Assembly (NCBI RefSeq): GCF_030385785.1
Contig: NZ_JAUEDK010000013.1
Span: forward strand, 29,094-93,093
Direction of reading: 5' to 3'
Length of the DNA stretch: 64,000 nucleotides
Origin: Crenobacter oryzisoli
Lineage (GTDB): Bacteria; Pseudomonadota; Gammaproteobacteria; Burkholderiales; Chromobacteriaceae
Each line of letters starts with the position of its first letter. Position 1 is the first letter of the stretch. The position numbers were made by a program, and so were the translations under genes. Of the stretch, positions 51,284-60,178 are shown one piece after another. The notes under the pieces were generated by a model, which searched no databases, was not told where the DNA came from, and worked only from the letters and a program-made list of their open reading frames with translations.

Positions 51284-51571
51284 TTACTTCAGCAATTGAA
51301 GTTCTCTCCGGATGGTTGTGCATTCAGCCTCTGCATCCTGTGCCTGCCTAATCCTGGCATAAAGCTTATCGATCTCACCACTGTCAAATGGTACGCCATG
51401 CTCAGCATGCCACTTGGCCATCTCCACCACCAAGTGGCTAAACGGCTTCCAAGTGAGAAACCACCACGTTTCGATTAATGAGCGCCGAAACGCTAATGAC
51501 AAAAGCAACAGACACATCAGCCCGATGAACAGGCCGGCAAGAATTCCCACAATGTTCAAATCAAGATCCAT
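51284..51571 (-). CDS. Small membrane protein of unknown function
   Basis: This 95-aa protein starts MDLDLNIVGILAGLFIGLMC with AAGGAGG just upstream; a second ATG 3 nt earlier is closer to it than usual. One transmembrane helix covers ~8-28 (IVGILAGLFIGLMCLLLLSL). The rest is soluble and ends in a coiled-coil-like helix, DKLYARIRQAQDAEAECTTI. Family not recognised. Confidence 0.6.
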   Translation of the reverse strand: MDLDLNIVGILAGLFIGLMCLLLLSLAFRRSLIETWWFLTWKPFSHLVVEMAKWHAEHGVPFDSGEIDKLYARIRQAQDAEAECTTIRRELQLLK

Positions 51572-51928
51572 CATCGTCCTCCTTACCCAAATCAGCGCCG
51601 CAGCCAAGCTTGCAGCCGAGGTCGACATAAAGGCACGCACCCGCCTGTATTGGTAAGCAAAACCAGTGCCAAGCATTCCTTATCATGGGATGGCTGGCCG
51701 ATCATGGTTGTTGCCTCAACCGTCGCCTCACCAGAGGCTCGCCCCCTTTGCATAGGTGCACGCGAATGGTGCATAAACGACCAGAGTTGTGCTCTCTCAC
51801 GGCTTCGTCACAAAAACCGTTTGGCATACTCGTACCTCACTCCGGCTGAATTCGAACGGTGCCATTCAGTGCTTAGCGCCGCGAATAAAACCTTCTTGCT
51901 GCCGAGTGTTAAGAATCCCCATCGGGTC

Positions 51929-51957
51929 TGGACACTCATTGCTAATGCCGCTATAAA
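51929..51957 (+). promoter_or_regulatory. Sigma-70-type promoter of the intact H-NS gene
   Basis: TGGACA (51929-51934) and TATAAA (51952-51957) with 17-bp spacing, about 70 bp upstream of the start codon. The region 51928-52027 is shared with the pseudogene copy. Confidence 0.65.
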
Positions 51958-52027
51958 ATCATTCTCGTTGAAAGCAGGCCACTTCAACGACCTCCGTATC
52001 TCAGTCCTTCCCAAGGAGAATTTGGAC

Positions 52028-52342
52028 ATGAACATTGCTACCCTGTCTTATCCCGAACTGCTCGATCTGAAAAAGCAGGTCGAACAACGGATCCACGAAA
52101 TTCAGGGTCAAGAAAAAACCAAGGCCATGCAGCAGATCCGCGAACTGGCCAAGACTTACGGCCTGTCGGTGGAAGAAGTGCTCGCCAAGGTAAGTGGCAC
52201 GGCCCGCAAGCCGGTCGAAGCCAAATACGCCAATCCGGCCAACCCGGAACAAACCTGGAGTGGCCGCGGCCGCAAGCCGGTGTGGGTGCAGGAATACCTG
52301 GACAGTGGCAAGACGCTGGAAAGCCTGGAAATCACCAAATGA
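52028..52342 (+). CDS. H-NS-family nucleoid protein
   Basis: This 104-aa protein starts MNIATLSYPELLDLKKQVEQ; AAGGAGAA is upstream. The N-terminal helices (LKKQVEQRIHEIQGQEKTKA) form the dimerisation coiled coil. The C-terminal DNA-binding domain has TWSGRGRKPVWVQEYLDSGK, including the conserved GRGRKPVW-type loop that reads the AT-rich minor groove. It silences horizontally acquired low-GC DNA, of which this window has several pieces. It is a full-length paralogue of the truncated gene at 48.3 kb. Confidence 0.92.
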   Translation: MNIATLSYPELLDLKKQVEQRIHEIQGQEKTKAMQQIRELAKTYGLSVEEVLAKVSGTARKPVEAKYANPANPEQTWSGRGRKPVWVQEYLDSGKTLESLEITK

Positions 52343-52360
52343 TCGCGCAGTGACGCTGAC

Positions 52361-52390
52361 ACGCCCCGCCTTGCGGGGCGTTGTTGTTTC
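52361..52390 (+). terminator. Intrinsic terminator of the H-NS gene
   Basis: CGCCCCGC-CTT-GCGGGGCG followed by TTGTTGTTT, 20 nt after the stop codon. Confidence 0.8.
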
Positions 52391-53314
52391 AACCGCGGGT
52401 GAGGTGTCTGACCAGGCCCCTGCCGCAATGCCCTCCCCTCGGTCGATCTCGCCGACCGATTCCATTCGCCATTCCTTTGTCCGTGATGGATAAAGGCGAA
52501 CAGACCGGATTTCAGCAAATCAGACCCATGGTTTCGGGGATGGCTGTCTTGTTTCGTCCCATCACTCGATTGAAGGCGCCAAACAGTCTACCCAAGCGGC
52601 GGTTCTTCGGCCAAAACTGCTGCAGAGAGGTTCGCTGCGCAACGTCAGCAATCTGTTGGGTAGCTGTCGGTGGCGTTAGGCAAGGGCTGAATGACTGCTT
52701 TCCTCAACGACGCGTGACAGCACCCGACCCACTCCGGCCGTTCAAGGCAGCGTTGGTTCAACGGCAGGTATTTGAGTGGAGCAGTCGCAGAGAGTGACTG
52801 CTCAGGGGCAGCAGGTCGGCCTAAGCAGACGATGGTCTTTCTCCTTGTTTACGTCCGCTTCCGCCCCACTGCTGCCGGTCGAGCCTTATGAGATTCAAGG
52901 TCAGGTATCAAAGTCGAGCAGTCACTTGGTGCACCAGACCGCGGACAGCTGGTCGGCCAGAGCCGGCAGCGATGCACGGACTAGAATACGTCGGCAATGC
53001 ATCGAGTACGGGACGTAGATCGGGACACAAGAGGAAAACGGCAGCTTTACGCTTCGCCTTGCGGCGTACACGATCCAAGTTGGCCTTTCCTGCGGCATTC
53101 CCGTAGGACAGCAATTCTGGGCAAACCTGCTGGCCAGAACGGATCCGCGCATGTCTCGTTACTCGACAGAAAACGCCACTCTTTTGCCCGCACCGAAAAC
53201 CATGGGCTGATCCGCCGCGCCGGGTTGACCTTCGTTACATCTGCGTTCTCGCGCCTGCGCACCGCTACGACGCGCCGTCCTCCGCGTTCTCCGTTATGGG
53301 GCGATGGTGAGTCG
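52391..53314. other. Intergenic region without supported genes
   Basis: About 920 bp of mixed composition. Open frames on both strands have no recognisable motifs or ribosome-binding sites, so I consider it non-coding or degenerate. Confidence 0.4.
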
Positions 53315-54949
53315 TCATTGTTCTTCCCTATGACCGGGCGATGCCGGTGCCGCATACCACTGCTCCCGTGGCACAACCTTTGGTACGTCAGGATCGCCCT
53401 CGTAGGCAGGAGTCATGATCTGCACTCCGTACTCGTTGAAGAGATCGAGGATGTGCCGGTGCAGGTCTGCATAGGTCTGGGCGATCACATGTGGGTCACG
53501 GATATAGACATTCAGTTCGTAAGTGACCGCAAAATCCCCCAGCTTGATCAGCAGGATGAACGGCTGCGGCTCACTGAGCACCCCCGAAGTTCGCTCTGCG
53601 GCCGCGCGCAGCATCGCCTCCACCTGTCGCCAGGGGGTCTCGTACCCGATTCCGACCGTGGTATGGAGGATCAATCCCTGGGTGCCGGCCATGGAGCTGA
53701 AGTTTGTGACCTCGCCGTTAAGGATCTGGGAATTGGGAATCGTGACCTCTTCGTTCTTGATCGTCCGCAGATGGGTCACTTGGAGGCGGATGGCGATTAC
53801 CTCGCCGGTCACGTCCCCCACCTTCACCCGGTCGCCGACCTTGAACACCCTTCGATACGTCATCAGGTAGCCGGCGATGAGATTCGAAATCGCAGTCGAG
53901 GAGCCGAGCGACAACACTAGGCCGATGAAGATCGAAATCCCTTTGAAAGCAGCGGACTCGGAGCCGGGGATGTACGGGTACGCAACGACAAGCGCGAAGG
54001 CCAGGATCAGGATCCGAACAAGCTTGTAGGTGGGAAGGGCCCATTCCGGCTCGAATTGGGCAAAGGTGACGCGCTTCTGCCCCACCGCGTCGAAGAAGCG
54101 CTGGAGCCGGCGCAGGACAAACCGGGACAGATAGTAGATGATGGCCAGAATGAGAATGTCCGGGATACTGGCGCCCACGGATTTCCCCATGTGCTCGACC
54201 GCGCCAGCGGCGAGGGCGAACAGGCCGTTGGAGATGAAGCGGGTCCAGGGAAAGAGCGCAAGTACGTAATGCAGGTAGGCATACGCTGACACAATGATGG
54301 TCGCGACGCCAATCACAACCATCAGGCCATGAAATGCCTTCCAGATAGTCTCGGAACGGAGGATCTCAAAAGACTGGATGCCGACGGCGTGGACCCGACT
54401 CTTCAGAAGTCGGGAGAGCGCTTTGTCCAACCACCGGTTGAGCACGAGCAGAACTACGATCCATAGCACTAGCAGGGCCGTGGCTCCTGCGCCATACAGC
54501 CCCGCCTTGAACAGGGCGTCGCTTCTACGGGACTGCCGGTATTCGTCGATGGCCCGTTGGATTCGCATCAGATGCAATGTGGCGAGATGGTCGCGGCTCG
54601 TGTGTTCCAACTGGGCATCCGCTTCGCTCACGATCATCAACGTAGCTTCCCCGGCCATGATAATCGTGACGTTCTCGACAACTTCAGTGCTCAACTCGTT
54701 GCTCGGGAATGAGGGGTTCGCCGCTACCTTTTCGATTCTTCCCCTAATGGCCTCGGCGCGCTGCTCGGCGGGAAACGACGAAACCCCTCGGACTGTGAAC
54801 AGGAGCTGACCGTCGATCTCGACCGGGGCCGTTTCCAGCACCGACTCAAGGAGGGGGGCCGTTTCCGGGCGCACCTCCTCACTTGCAGCCTGAAGCGGAG
54901 CCGCCAGCATCATGAACAACACCGCAAGAACGAGAATCCTGAGAGTCAT
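53315..54949 (-). CDS. MscS-family mechanosensitive channel
   Basis: This is a 544-aa protein. ATG 54949 (MTLRILVLAVLFMMLAAPLQ) has GGAGAGGG upstream and gives a signal peptide ending near LQAAS. A periplasmic region of ~120 residues is followed by at least four further membrane helices (TALLVLWIVVLLVLNRWLD, GLMVVIGVATIIVSAYAYLH, IPDILILAIIYYLSRFVL, LVRILILAFALVVAYPYIP). The MscS pore helix and beta domain are clear: GLVLSLGSSTAISNLIAGYL, then VFKVGDRVKVGDVTGEVIAI and NEEVTIPNSQIL. Longer than Escherichia coli MscS (286 aa), it resembles the large periplasmic-domain members. It would release solutes at hypo-osmotic shock. Monocistronic. Confidence 0.9.
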   Translation of the reverse strand: MTLRILVLAVLFMMLAAPLQAASEEVRPETAPLLESVLETAPVEIDGQLLFTVRGVSSFPAEQRAEAIRGRIEKVAANPSFPSNELSTEVVENVTIIMAGEATLMIVSEADAQLEHTSRDHLATLHLMRIQRAIDEYRQSRRSDALFKAGLYGAGATALLVLWIVVLLVLNRWLDKALSRLLKSRVHAVGIQSFEILRSETIWKAFHGLMVVIGVATIIVSAYAYLHYVLALFPWTRFISNGLFALAAGAVEHMGKSVGASIPDILILAIIYYLSRFVLRRLQRFFDAVGQKRVTFAQFEPEWALPTYKLVRILILAFALVVAYPYIPGSESAAFKGISIFIGLVLSLGSSTAISNLIAGYLMTYRRVFKVGDRVKVGDVTGEVIAIRLQVTHLRTIKNEEVTIPNSQILNGEVTNFSSMAGTQGLILHTTVGIGYETPWRQVEAMLRAAAERTSGVLSEPQPFILLIKLGDFAVTYELNVYIRDPHVIAQTYADLHRHILDLFNEYGVQIMTPAYEGDPDVPKVVPREQWYAAPASPGHREEQ

Positions 54950-55690
54950 TGCACCCTCTCCTGCCAATGAAGCCGTCATCGTGCCGCCGTACAAGGCGTC
55001 TGCTCGGCCTATCTTTGCCGGAAGAACAACGCGCCGATGTTCGTGCTGCCCATGACGCGACCCAATTCCTCTTTAGCAAAGCCTTCGTGATCCTGCGAAG
55101 TGGATGAGACGACTCGCTTCCCGATAGCGTCCGCTATCGGGTTGGAGCTGTCGGTTGAATGTCCGTCCAGGCACGGGAGCGAATGACTGAAGATGGCCGG
55201 AAGCGGATACTGGCAACTTTGCATAGCTACGTCCGATTTGGCCGAAAACCAGCCTAATGCCGAAGCAAACCAGAGCCCCTTCCCGCTACTCCGGCAAGTG
55301 AGGTAAAGCGTGCACGGTTCTGGGGGCTGCCTAGGTGCCTCCCACAGCACGCCAGTTCCCACGCAGCAAACCAGCAGCGCCTGGGCGTAGCACGCGACCG
55401 CAAATGGTAGGTTGTCGGTAAGCCGTTCGCCCATGACGTGGAAACCCTGCCGGACGCCGAGGAGCCCACTGCCAAGCGCAGTGAACGGCACCGCTTCGCG
55501 GTGAGAGGCCGCAGCGTTGGAGGGAATGTTTATTCGCCTGGCTGGAGCCTTGCCGGCGCCTGTAGCAGCACTGCGAGCGGAAACGCAATACCCGCTTGCA
55601 GTGCATCCCCTTGGCTTCCTCGTTCCGCTATTCAAAAGATCGTGAACCGGCGCCAAGCAGTGTGGCTTGAAGTTAGGATGGCCGCAGGGC
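54950..55690. other. Intergenic region with an unconvincing antisense frame
   Basis: An open frame of 237 codons on the minus strand (55009-55722) has no family signature, no ribosome-binding site and runs into the MNT operator, so I do not call it. Otherwise no features. Confidence 0.4.
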
Positions 55691-55713
55691 AATGTAGCCA
55701 TATTAGCTACATT
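55691..55713. promoter_or_regulatory. Palindromic operator upstream of the MNT-HEPN pair
   Basis: AATGTAGC-CATATTA-GCTACATT: perfect 8-bp arms with a 7-bp spacer, 18 bp before the start codon. The first gene's N-terminal HTH is the likely binder. Confidence 0.65.
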
Positions 55714-55731
55714 CGTAGCCAAAAAGGCTGC

Positions 55732-56355
55732 ATGATGAACTTGCTTGATACCTTGTTCGGCCTCCAGCGCCAGCGCGCGCTAGGCTGGCTGCTGCTGCAT
55801 CCGGATAGTGCCTTGCATGTGCGCGAGCTGGCGCGCCTGACCGGCACCAGTGCCGGCTCGCTGCATAGGGAGTTGGCCAAGCTGGCCGAGGCCGGTCTGC
55901 TGACCCGTAGCGAGCGGGGCAATCAGGTGCTGTACCAAGCCAACCGTGCCTGCCCGGTGTTTGCCGAGCTGGCCAGCCTGTTTCGCAAGACGGGCGGCGT
56001 CGCCGATGTGCTGCGCGCAGCATTAGCCCCACTGACTGGCCAGATTGAACTGGCCCTGGTCTTCGGCTCGATTGCGCGCGGCGAGGAAACGGCCCATTCG
56101 GACGTGGATGTGCTGGTGGTTGGCCAGGCCAGTTTTGCCGAGGTGGTGACCGCACTGTATCGCTGCCAGGAAACCCTGGGGCGCGACATCAACCCGGTGG
56201 TGTATAGCTCGGCCGAATGGCAGGCGCGGCAGGCCAGAGGCGAACCCTTTGTGCGGGACATCCTGTCTCGCCCGACCCTGCTGTTATTCGGAAAGCGGAA
56301 TGACGCTGCTGGGCCATCGGCAGGCAATCCCCCAGCGGGTACGCCAGGCGCCTGA
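55732..56355 (+). CDS. HTH-nucleotidyltransferase (MNT-type antitoxin or sensor)
   Basis: This is a 207-aa protein. Residues 1-80 form a winged helix (HVRELARLTGTSAGSLHREL, then LAEAGLLTRSERGNQVLYQA). Residues ~95-190 are a minimal nucleotidyltransferase: LALVFGSIARGEETAHSDVD has the GSxxRG...SDxD signature with Asp pair. In MNT-HEPN modules the MNT protein neutralises the HEPN ribonuclease, in some cases by oligo-AMPylation. The downstream gene overlaps by 56 nt, and the palindrome before the start suggests autoregulation. The C-terminal ~15 residues overlap the partner's reading frame. Confidence 0.8.
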   Translation: MMNLLDTLFGLQRQRALGWLLLHPDSALHVRELARLTGTSAGSLHRELAKLAEAGLLTRSERGNQVLYQANRACPVFAELASLFRKTGGVADVLRAALAPLTGQIELALVFGSIARGEETAHSDVDVLVVGQASFAEVVTALYRCQETLGRDINPVVYSSAEWQARQARGEPFVRDILSRPTLLLFGKRNDAAGPSAGNPPAGTPGA

Positions 56356-56776
56356 CCAGGTTGGCATTGCCAAGCGGCTGCACGCCGCCGCGCGCAATTT
56401 GACCGACGCCCGACTGGCGGCGTTGAGCGATGACCACCGCTTCGATGCTGCCGACAAGACCCTCATGCAATGCGCCATGGCGGCGCGGTGGGCTCATGGC
56501 TACCGCACGGCGACCAGCCAGCCCGGCCATCATCAAACCGCCATCCAGACCCTGCCCAACACGATGGGCATTCCGGCCCCGACGGTCATCGTCCTGGATG
56601 CCCTGCGCCAGCAGTGCAACGTCAACGACGATGAGGGCGACCCGGTGTCCGACGCGGCCCTGGCGAGCTGCCTCGATGAGGCCGCCAAGCTGATGGCGCC
56701 TACCCGGCATTGGCTGGCCACTGAACACCCGGGACTTGCCGAGTCGCGCCTGTGCAACGTGAACCCGTCGTCATGA
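56300..56776 (+). CDS. HEPN-like partner of the MNT gene
   Basis: This 158-aa protein starts MTLLGHRQAIPQRVRQAPDQ, overlapping the MNT gene by 56 nt in another frame. It is all helical: RNLTDARLAALSDDHRFDAA, QCAMAARWAHGYRTATSQPG, then HHQTAIQTLPNTMGI. This follows the HEPN proteins of such pairs. At the usual catalytic stretch (R-N..Y-E-G) this copy reads LRQQCNVNDDEGD, i.e. Cys and Asp at positions where Arg and Tyr are expected, so ribonuclease activity is uncertain. I would call it a HEPN-type toxin by context. Confidence 0.65.
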   Translation: MTLLGHRQAIPQRVRQAPDQVGIAKRLHAAARNLTDARLAALSDDHRFDAADKTLMQCAMAARWAHGYRTATSQPGHHQTAIQTLPNTMGIPAPTVIVLDALRQQCNVNDDEGDPVSDAALASCLDEAAKLMAPTRHWLATEHPGLAESRLCNVNPSS

Positions 56777-57263
56777 CACCACCCTGCCTGCCGCCAACCC
56801 CGGCGTCGATACCGGGTTCATGGGGAAGACCTCGCGGGATGCTCTGCCGTAACGCCGCTTGACTCCGCCAGCGGCAAGACCGGGCGCCGTGTCAGGCGAG
56901 TGCCGCCAGCCGGCCCAGCCTCATGCCACTCACGCCCAGTGTCCCACTCGACAGCAGCCCCTCTTCCACGACCGCGCCCCGTGGGTCTCGCTGGGACGGC
57001 AGCGCTTCGAAGCAGCCGACTGCGCCTCTCCAGCACCACAACCCCGCCTGTTCTGCGGGTTTACAAGGTGGATACCTTTGGCAGCGGCCATCCCCATTAC
57101 GGTTACCACTCCGCCCCTTGCACTCAATGCCGTTTCGGCGCTGCAGGGACGGGCCGCTAACAGGAGGATTGCCTGACGGCACACTTCCCGGCACACTGAT
57201 CAGACTGAGCCGCGGCTCAGCCATGACAATGCACAACGACACAACGCAAAGGGAATAGCAGCA
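56777..57263. other. Intergenic region and probable leader of the cold-shock gene
   Basis: 487 bp without a supported gene. Cold-shock mRNAs often have long 5' leaders; the last 150 bp could serve as one, but no defined cold-box is recognised. Confidence 0.4.
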
Positions 57264-57467
57264 ATGGCAACCGGTACCGTGAAGTGGTTCAACGACGCAA
57301 AAGGTTTCGGCTTCATCACCCCGGACGGCGGTGGTGAGGACCTGTTCGCGCACTTCTCCGCGATCAACGCGAACGGCTTCAAGTCGCTGCAGGAAGGCCA
57401 GAAGGTCAGCTTCGACGTCACCACCGGCCCGAAGGGCAAGCAGGCATCCAACATCCAGCCGCTGTAA
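57264..57467 (+). CDS. Cold-shock protein (CspA family)
   Basis: This is a 67-aa protein with AAGGGA upstream. [33 protein letters not shown] and [18 protein letters not shown] contain RNP1 (KGFGFI) and RNP2 (DLFAHF), the single-stranded nucleic-acid-binding motifs of the OB-fold. It acts as an RNA chaperone. The gene ends in a strong terminator. Confidence 0.95.
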   Translation: MATGTVKWFNDAKGFGFITPDGGGEDLFAHFSAINANGFKSLQEGQKVSFDVTTGPKGKQASNIQPL

Positions 57468-57487
57468 GGTGGGGTAGGTCCGCATGG

Positions 57488-57513
57488 AAAAACCCGGCTC
57501 AGGCCGGGTTTTT
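57488..57513 (+). terminator. Intrinsic terminator of the cold-shock gene
   Basis: AAAAACCCGGC-TCAG-GCCGGGTTTTT: an 11-bp stem with a U-tract, 21 nt after the stop. Confidence 0.9.
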
Positions 57514-57917
57514 GTTATTCCATAACGGAACTGGGGAGCGCAGACGCCCGGTCACCCAGCCCCGCCCCCACTCAAGGACGAGCGCTGATTCGCCCCACCG
57601 TCGCAATGGCCGCGTCCTTACCGGCAGCGGGAGCCCCGCTCGCGACAACCCAGCCCGACCCGTCCGCCACGGCAGACTCAAGCCGGATTTCCGTGGTTTT
57701 CCGACATCATTATGTTACCTATTCTTTGTGCGATGCAGTAACGCCGGGCGCCGATTGTTGCACTACCTCCCATAGCAGTGCCTTCAGCCAAATTCAAATG
57801 TCAGCGCAGGACGACGTACGGTTTGTGTAGGGTCCAGTTGTTTCTTGGCTGCCCGCGCGCCGGCGCCCTGGGCGCTGACACGGTGCTACGCTTAAGTATG
57901 AACAGATGGAGGTTCGT
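57514..57917. other. Intergenic region before the RNA-repair genes
   Basis: 404 bp; no gene supported. The archease-rtcB promoter should lie here; no RtcR gene or sigma-54 (GG-N10-GC) promoter is evident to me. Confidence 0.35.
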
Positions 57918-58343
57918 ATGGCGCTGACCGCGCACTGGGAACACTTCCTGCACGACGCAGATGTTGGCGTGCGTGGTATTGGATCGAGCGCCGAGATTGC
58001 ATTCGAGCAGGCCGCAGTCGCGTTAACGGCCATCGTGACTGAGGTCGAGCACGTGCGAGCGAACGAGGTGGTGGAGATTGCATGCCAAGCTCCAGACCTC
58101 GAATTGCTGCTAGTGGAATGGCTAAACCGTATCATCTATGAGATGGCGGTACGGAAGATGCTCTTTTGTTTGTTCCGCGTGACGCTGCAGGCTGGCGGGC
58201 TCTCCGCTGCAATAGGTGGAGAACCCATCGATATTTCCAGGCACCAACCAGCAGTGGAGCCCAAGGGGGCCACCTATACGGCGCTCAGCGTAAGGCAGGA
58301 TTCAGACGGTTCGTGGCTGGCGCAATGCGTAATCGATGTCTAG
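57918..58343 (+). CDS. Archease
   Basis: This is a 141-aa protein. ATG 57918 has GGAGG 7 nt upstream. HWEHFLHDADVGVRGIGSSA is the diagnostic N-terminus (metal-binding Asp in HDADVGVRG), then AFEQAAVALTAIVTEVEHVR and the C-terminal ATYTALSVRQDSDGSWLAQC. Archease stimulates RtcB guanylylation and allows multiple turnover. The gene is followed by rtcB after 27 nt. Confidence 0.92.
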   Translation: MALTAHWEHFLHDADVGVRGIGSSAEIAFEQAAVALTAIVTEVEHVRANEVVEIACQAPDLELLLVEWLNRIIYEMAVRKMLFCLFRVTLQAGGLSAAIGGEPIDISRHQPAVEPKGATYTALSVRQDSDGSWLAQCVIDV

Positions 58344-58370
58344 TGGCCAAGACGCTGGAGGATGCGGACC

Positions 58371-59807
58371 ATGGAATCGGCTAGCTTGACCCGCCATGGC
58401 GAATATGAGTGGCATATTGCCCCAGAGCGCGGAATGCGCGTACCCGGCGTTATTTTTGCAGACAGTCGCCTCATCCAGGGTATGGACGACAAGGTCTGTC
58501 AGCAAGTTTGCAACGTAGCCAAGCTGCCGGGAATCGTTGGCGCTTCGTTTGCCATGCCAGATGCGCATTGGGGCTACGGATTCCCAATCGGCGGTGTCGC
58601 AGCATTCGACCCCGACGAGGGCGGCGTCGTCTCGGCCGGCGGCGTTGGCTTTGATATTTCCTGCGGCGTAAGAACTTTGCGCACCGGGCTCGACCGCGAA
58701 GCGCTTGAAGGCGTCAAAGCCCGGCTGGCCGATGCCCTCTATGCGGCAATACCAGCTGGCGTAGGCAGCACCGGCCTAGTCCATCTCTCGCACGGTGACA
58801 TGCATGACATGCTGATGGGGGGTGCACAGTGGGCCGTGGCACAGGGCTACGGGGCGGATGAGGACCTGGAGTACATCGAGGAGCGAGGGATAATGTCGGA
58901 TGCCAAGCCAACTGCGGTGTCGGCATTTGCAAAGCGCCGCCAGCAAGACGAGATGGGCACCCTTGGTTCGGGCAACCACTACTTGGAGGTCCAGGAAGTC
59001 GCCGAGGTCTTCCTCCCTGATATTGCGAGAGGATTCGGTCTGGAGCTAGGGAAAATTGTCGTCTCGCTTCACTGCGGCTCGCGAGGCCTTGGCCATCAAA
59101 TTGGCACCGAATTCCTTAAGGAAATGGTGATTGCTGCAAACAGTTTCGGCATCATTTTGCCGGACCGCGAACTTGCGTGCGCGCCTATCCAGTCTGAACT
59201 TGGTGAGCGTTATCTGGGCGCGATGCGTGCAGCCATTAACTGTGCCTTGGCCAACCGACAGATTCTTACGCATCTCACACGGAAGGCGTTCGCCAAGGTG
59301 CTGCCGCAGGCCGAGCTCTCGCTCTTGTATGACGTATCTCACAATACCTGCAAGGCCGAGGAACACTTCGTCGATGGCCGCAAGCGATTGCTCTTCGTTC
59401 ACCGCAAGGGCGCCACCCGGGCTTTCGGTCCCGGTCATCCAGACCTGCCGGATGCGTACAAAGACCTGGGGCAGCCTGTACTAATCGGTGGCAGCATGGG
59501 CACCGAATCATATGTGCTAGCCGGTGTCAGCAAGATGCCAGGCTTCGAGCAGGCATTCAGTTCCGCATGCCATGGTGCGGGGCGTCAGATGAGTCGTACC
59601 GAAGCCCGTAGGAACTGGCAGGGGAGGACCGTTGTCGACACACTCGCCAGGCGCGGCATCCTCGTGCGAAGCCCTTCCATGCGGGGCGTGGCGGAGGAGG
59701 CCCCAGACGCCTATAAGTCGGTCGCTAACGTCGTCAATTCCGCACAATCTGCGGGGCTGGCACGCAAGGTGGCAAGGTTACTTCCGGTCATCTGCATAAA
59801 GGGTTGA
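58371..59807 (+). CDS. rtcB: RNA 3'-phosphate/5'-OH ligase RtcB
   Basis: This 478-aa protein uses ATG 58371 because CTGGAGG ends about 9 nt upstream; an ATG 9 nt earlier overlaps that site. Active-site motifs: GVGFDISCGVRTLRT (Mn-binding Asp/Cys), GSGNHYLEVQ, HCGSRGLGHQIG, YDVSHNTCK, and HRKGATRAFGPG with the His that forms the GMP adduct. RtcB joins 2',3'-cyclic-phosphate or 3'-phosphate RNA ends to 5'-OH ends using GTP. Together with the preceding archease it repairs cleaved tRNA or rRNA. A metalloprotease, RtcA or RtcR partner is not in the window. Confidence 0.96.
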   Translation: MESASLTRHGEYEWHIAPERGMRVPGVIFADSRLIQGMDDKVCQQVCNVAKLPGIVGASFAMPDAHWGYGFPIGGVAAFDPDEGGVVSAGGVGFDISCGVRTLRTGLDREALEGVKARLADALYAAIPAGVGSTGLVHLSHGDMHDMLMGGAQWAVAQGYGADEDLEYIEERGIMSDAKPTAVSAFAKRRQQDEMGTLGSGNHYLEVQEVAEVFLPDIARGFGLELGKIVVSLHCGSRGLGHQIGTEFLKEMVIAANSFGIILPDRELACAPIQSELGERYLGAMRAAINCALANRQILTHLTRKAFAKVLPQAELSLLYDVSHNTCKAEEHFVDGRKRLLFVHRKGATRAFGPGHPDLPDAYKDLGQPVLIGGSMGTESYVLAGVSKMPGFEQAFSSACHGAGRQMSRTEARRNWQGRTVVDTLARRGILVRSPSMRGVAEEAPDAYKSVANVVNSAQSAGLARKVARLLPVICIKG

Positions 59808-60178
59808 CCCGACTGCCCACTAGTCGTTAGTCGACAAGTGAACGAGCAGCAATTGACCGGTAAATAACCCCAATGTCGGTGCTGGCGGACGTCAGGTCGA
59901 GCGGCACTTGGCGAGTAGAACGCGCCTCTAAGGTGGGTTTTTTATGGGCATCCGGAATCTAGTGTGTAACGCCCCTCATCATGTCGAACTCTGCCATAGC
60001 CCTTCCATGGTTCCTGAAACCAGCTCACTGCATCGGCTTGTTTCGTCTGGTAGACCTTTTCCTAGTGTTCTTTCTGGCTTTGCATGACCTTTCTCCGTGT
60101 TGCCGAATAACCCGTTCATGAACATGGCCTTTAACAAAAAACTGAGAACCAAACCCATTGAGGGCGTGCGATGTGACC
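59808..60178. other. Intergenic region between rtcB and the sulfur module
   Basis: 371 bp with no supported gene. The two flanking genes converge here; no strong terminator hairpin is seen. Confidence 0.35.

Noticed and set aside
52997..53920. Plus-strand frame of 307 codons
   Set aside because: Mostly antisense to the MscS channel gene, with no recognisable domain.
55009..55722. 237-codon minus-strand frame upstream of the MNT-HEPN pair
   Set aside because: No family motif, no ribosome-binding site, and it crosses the palindromic operator of the divergent gene.
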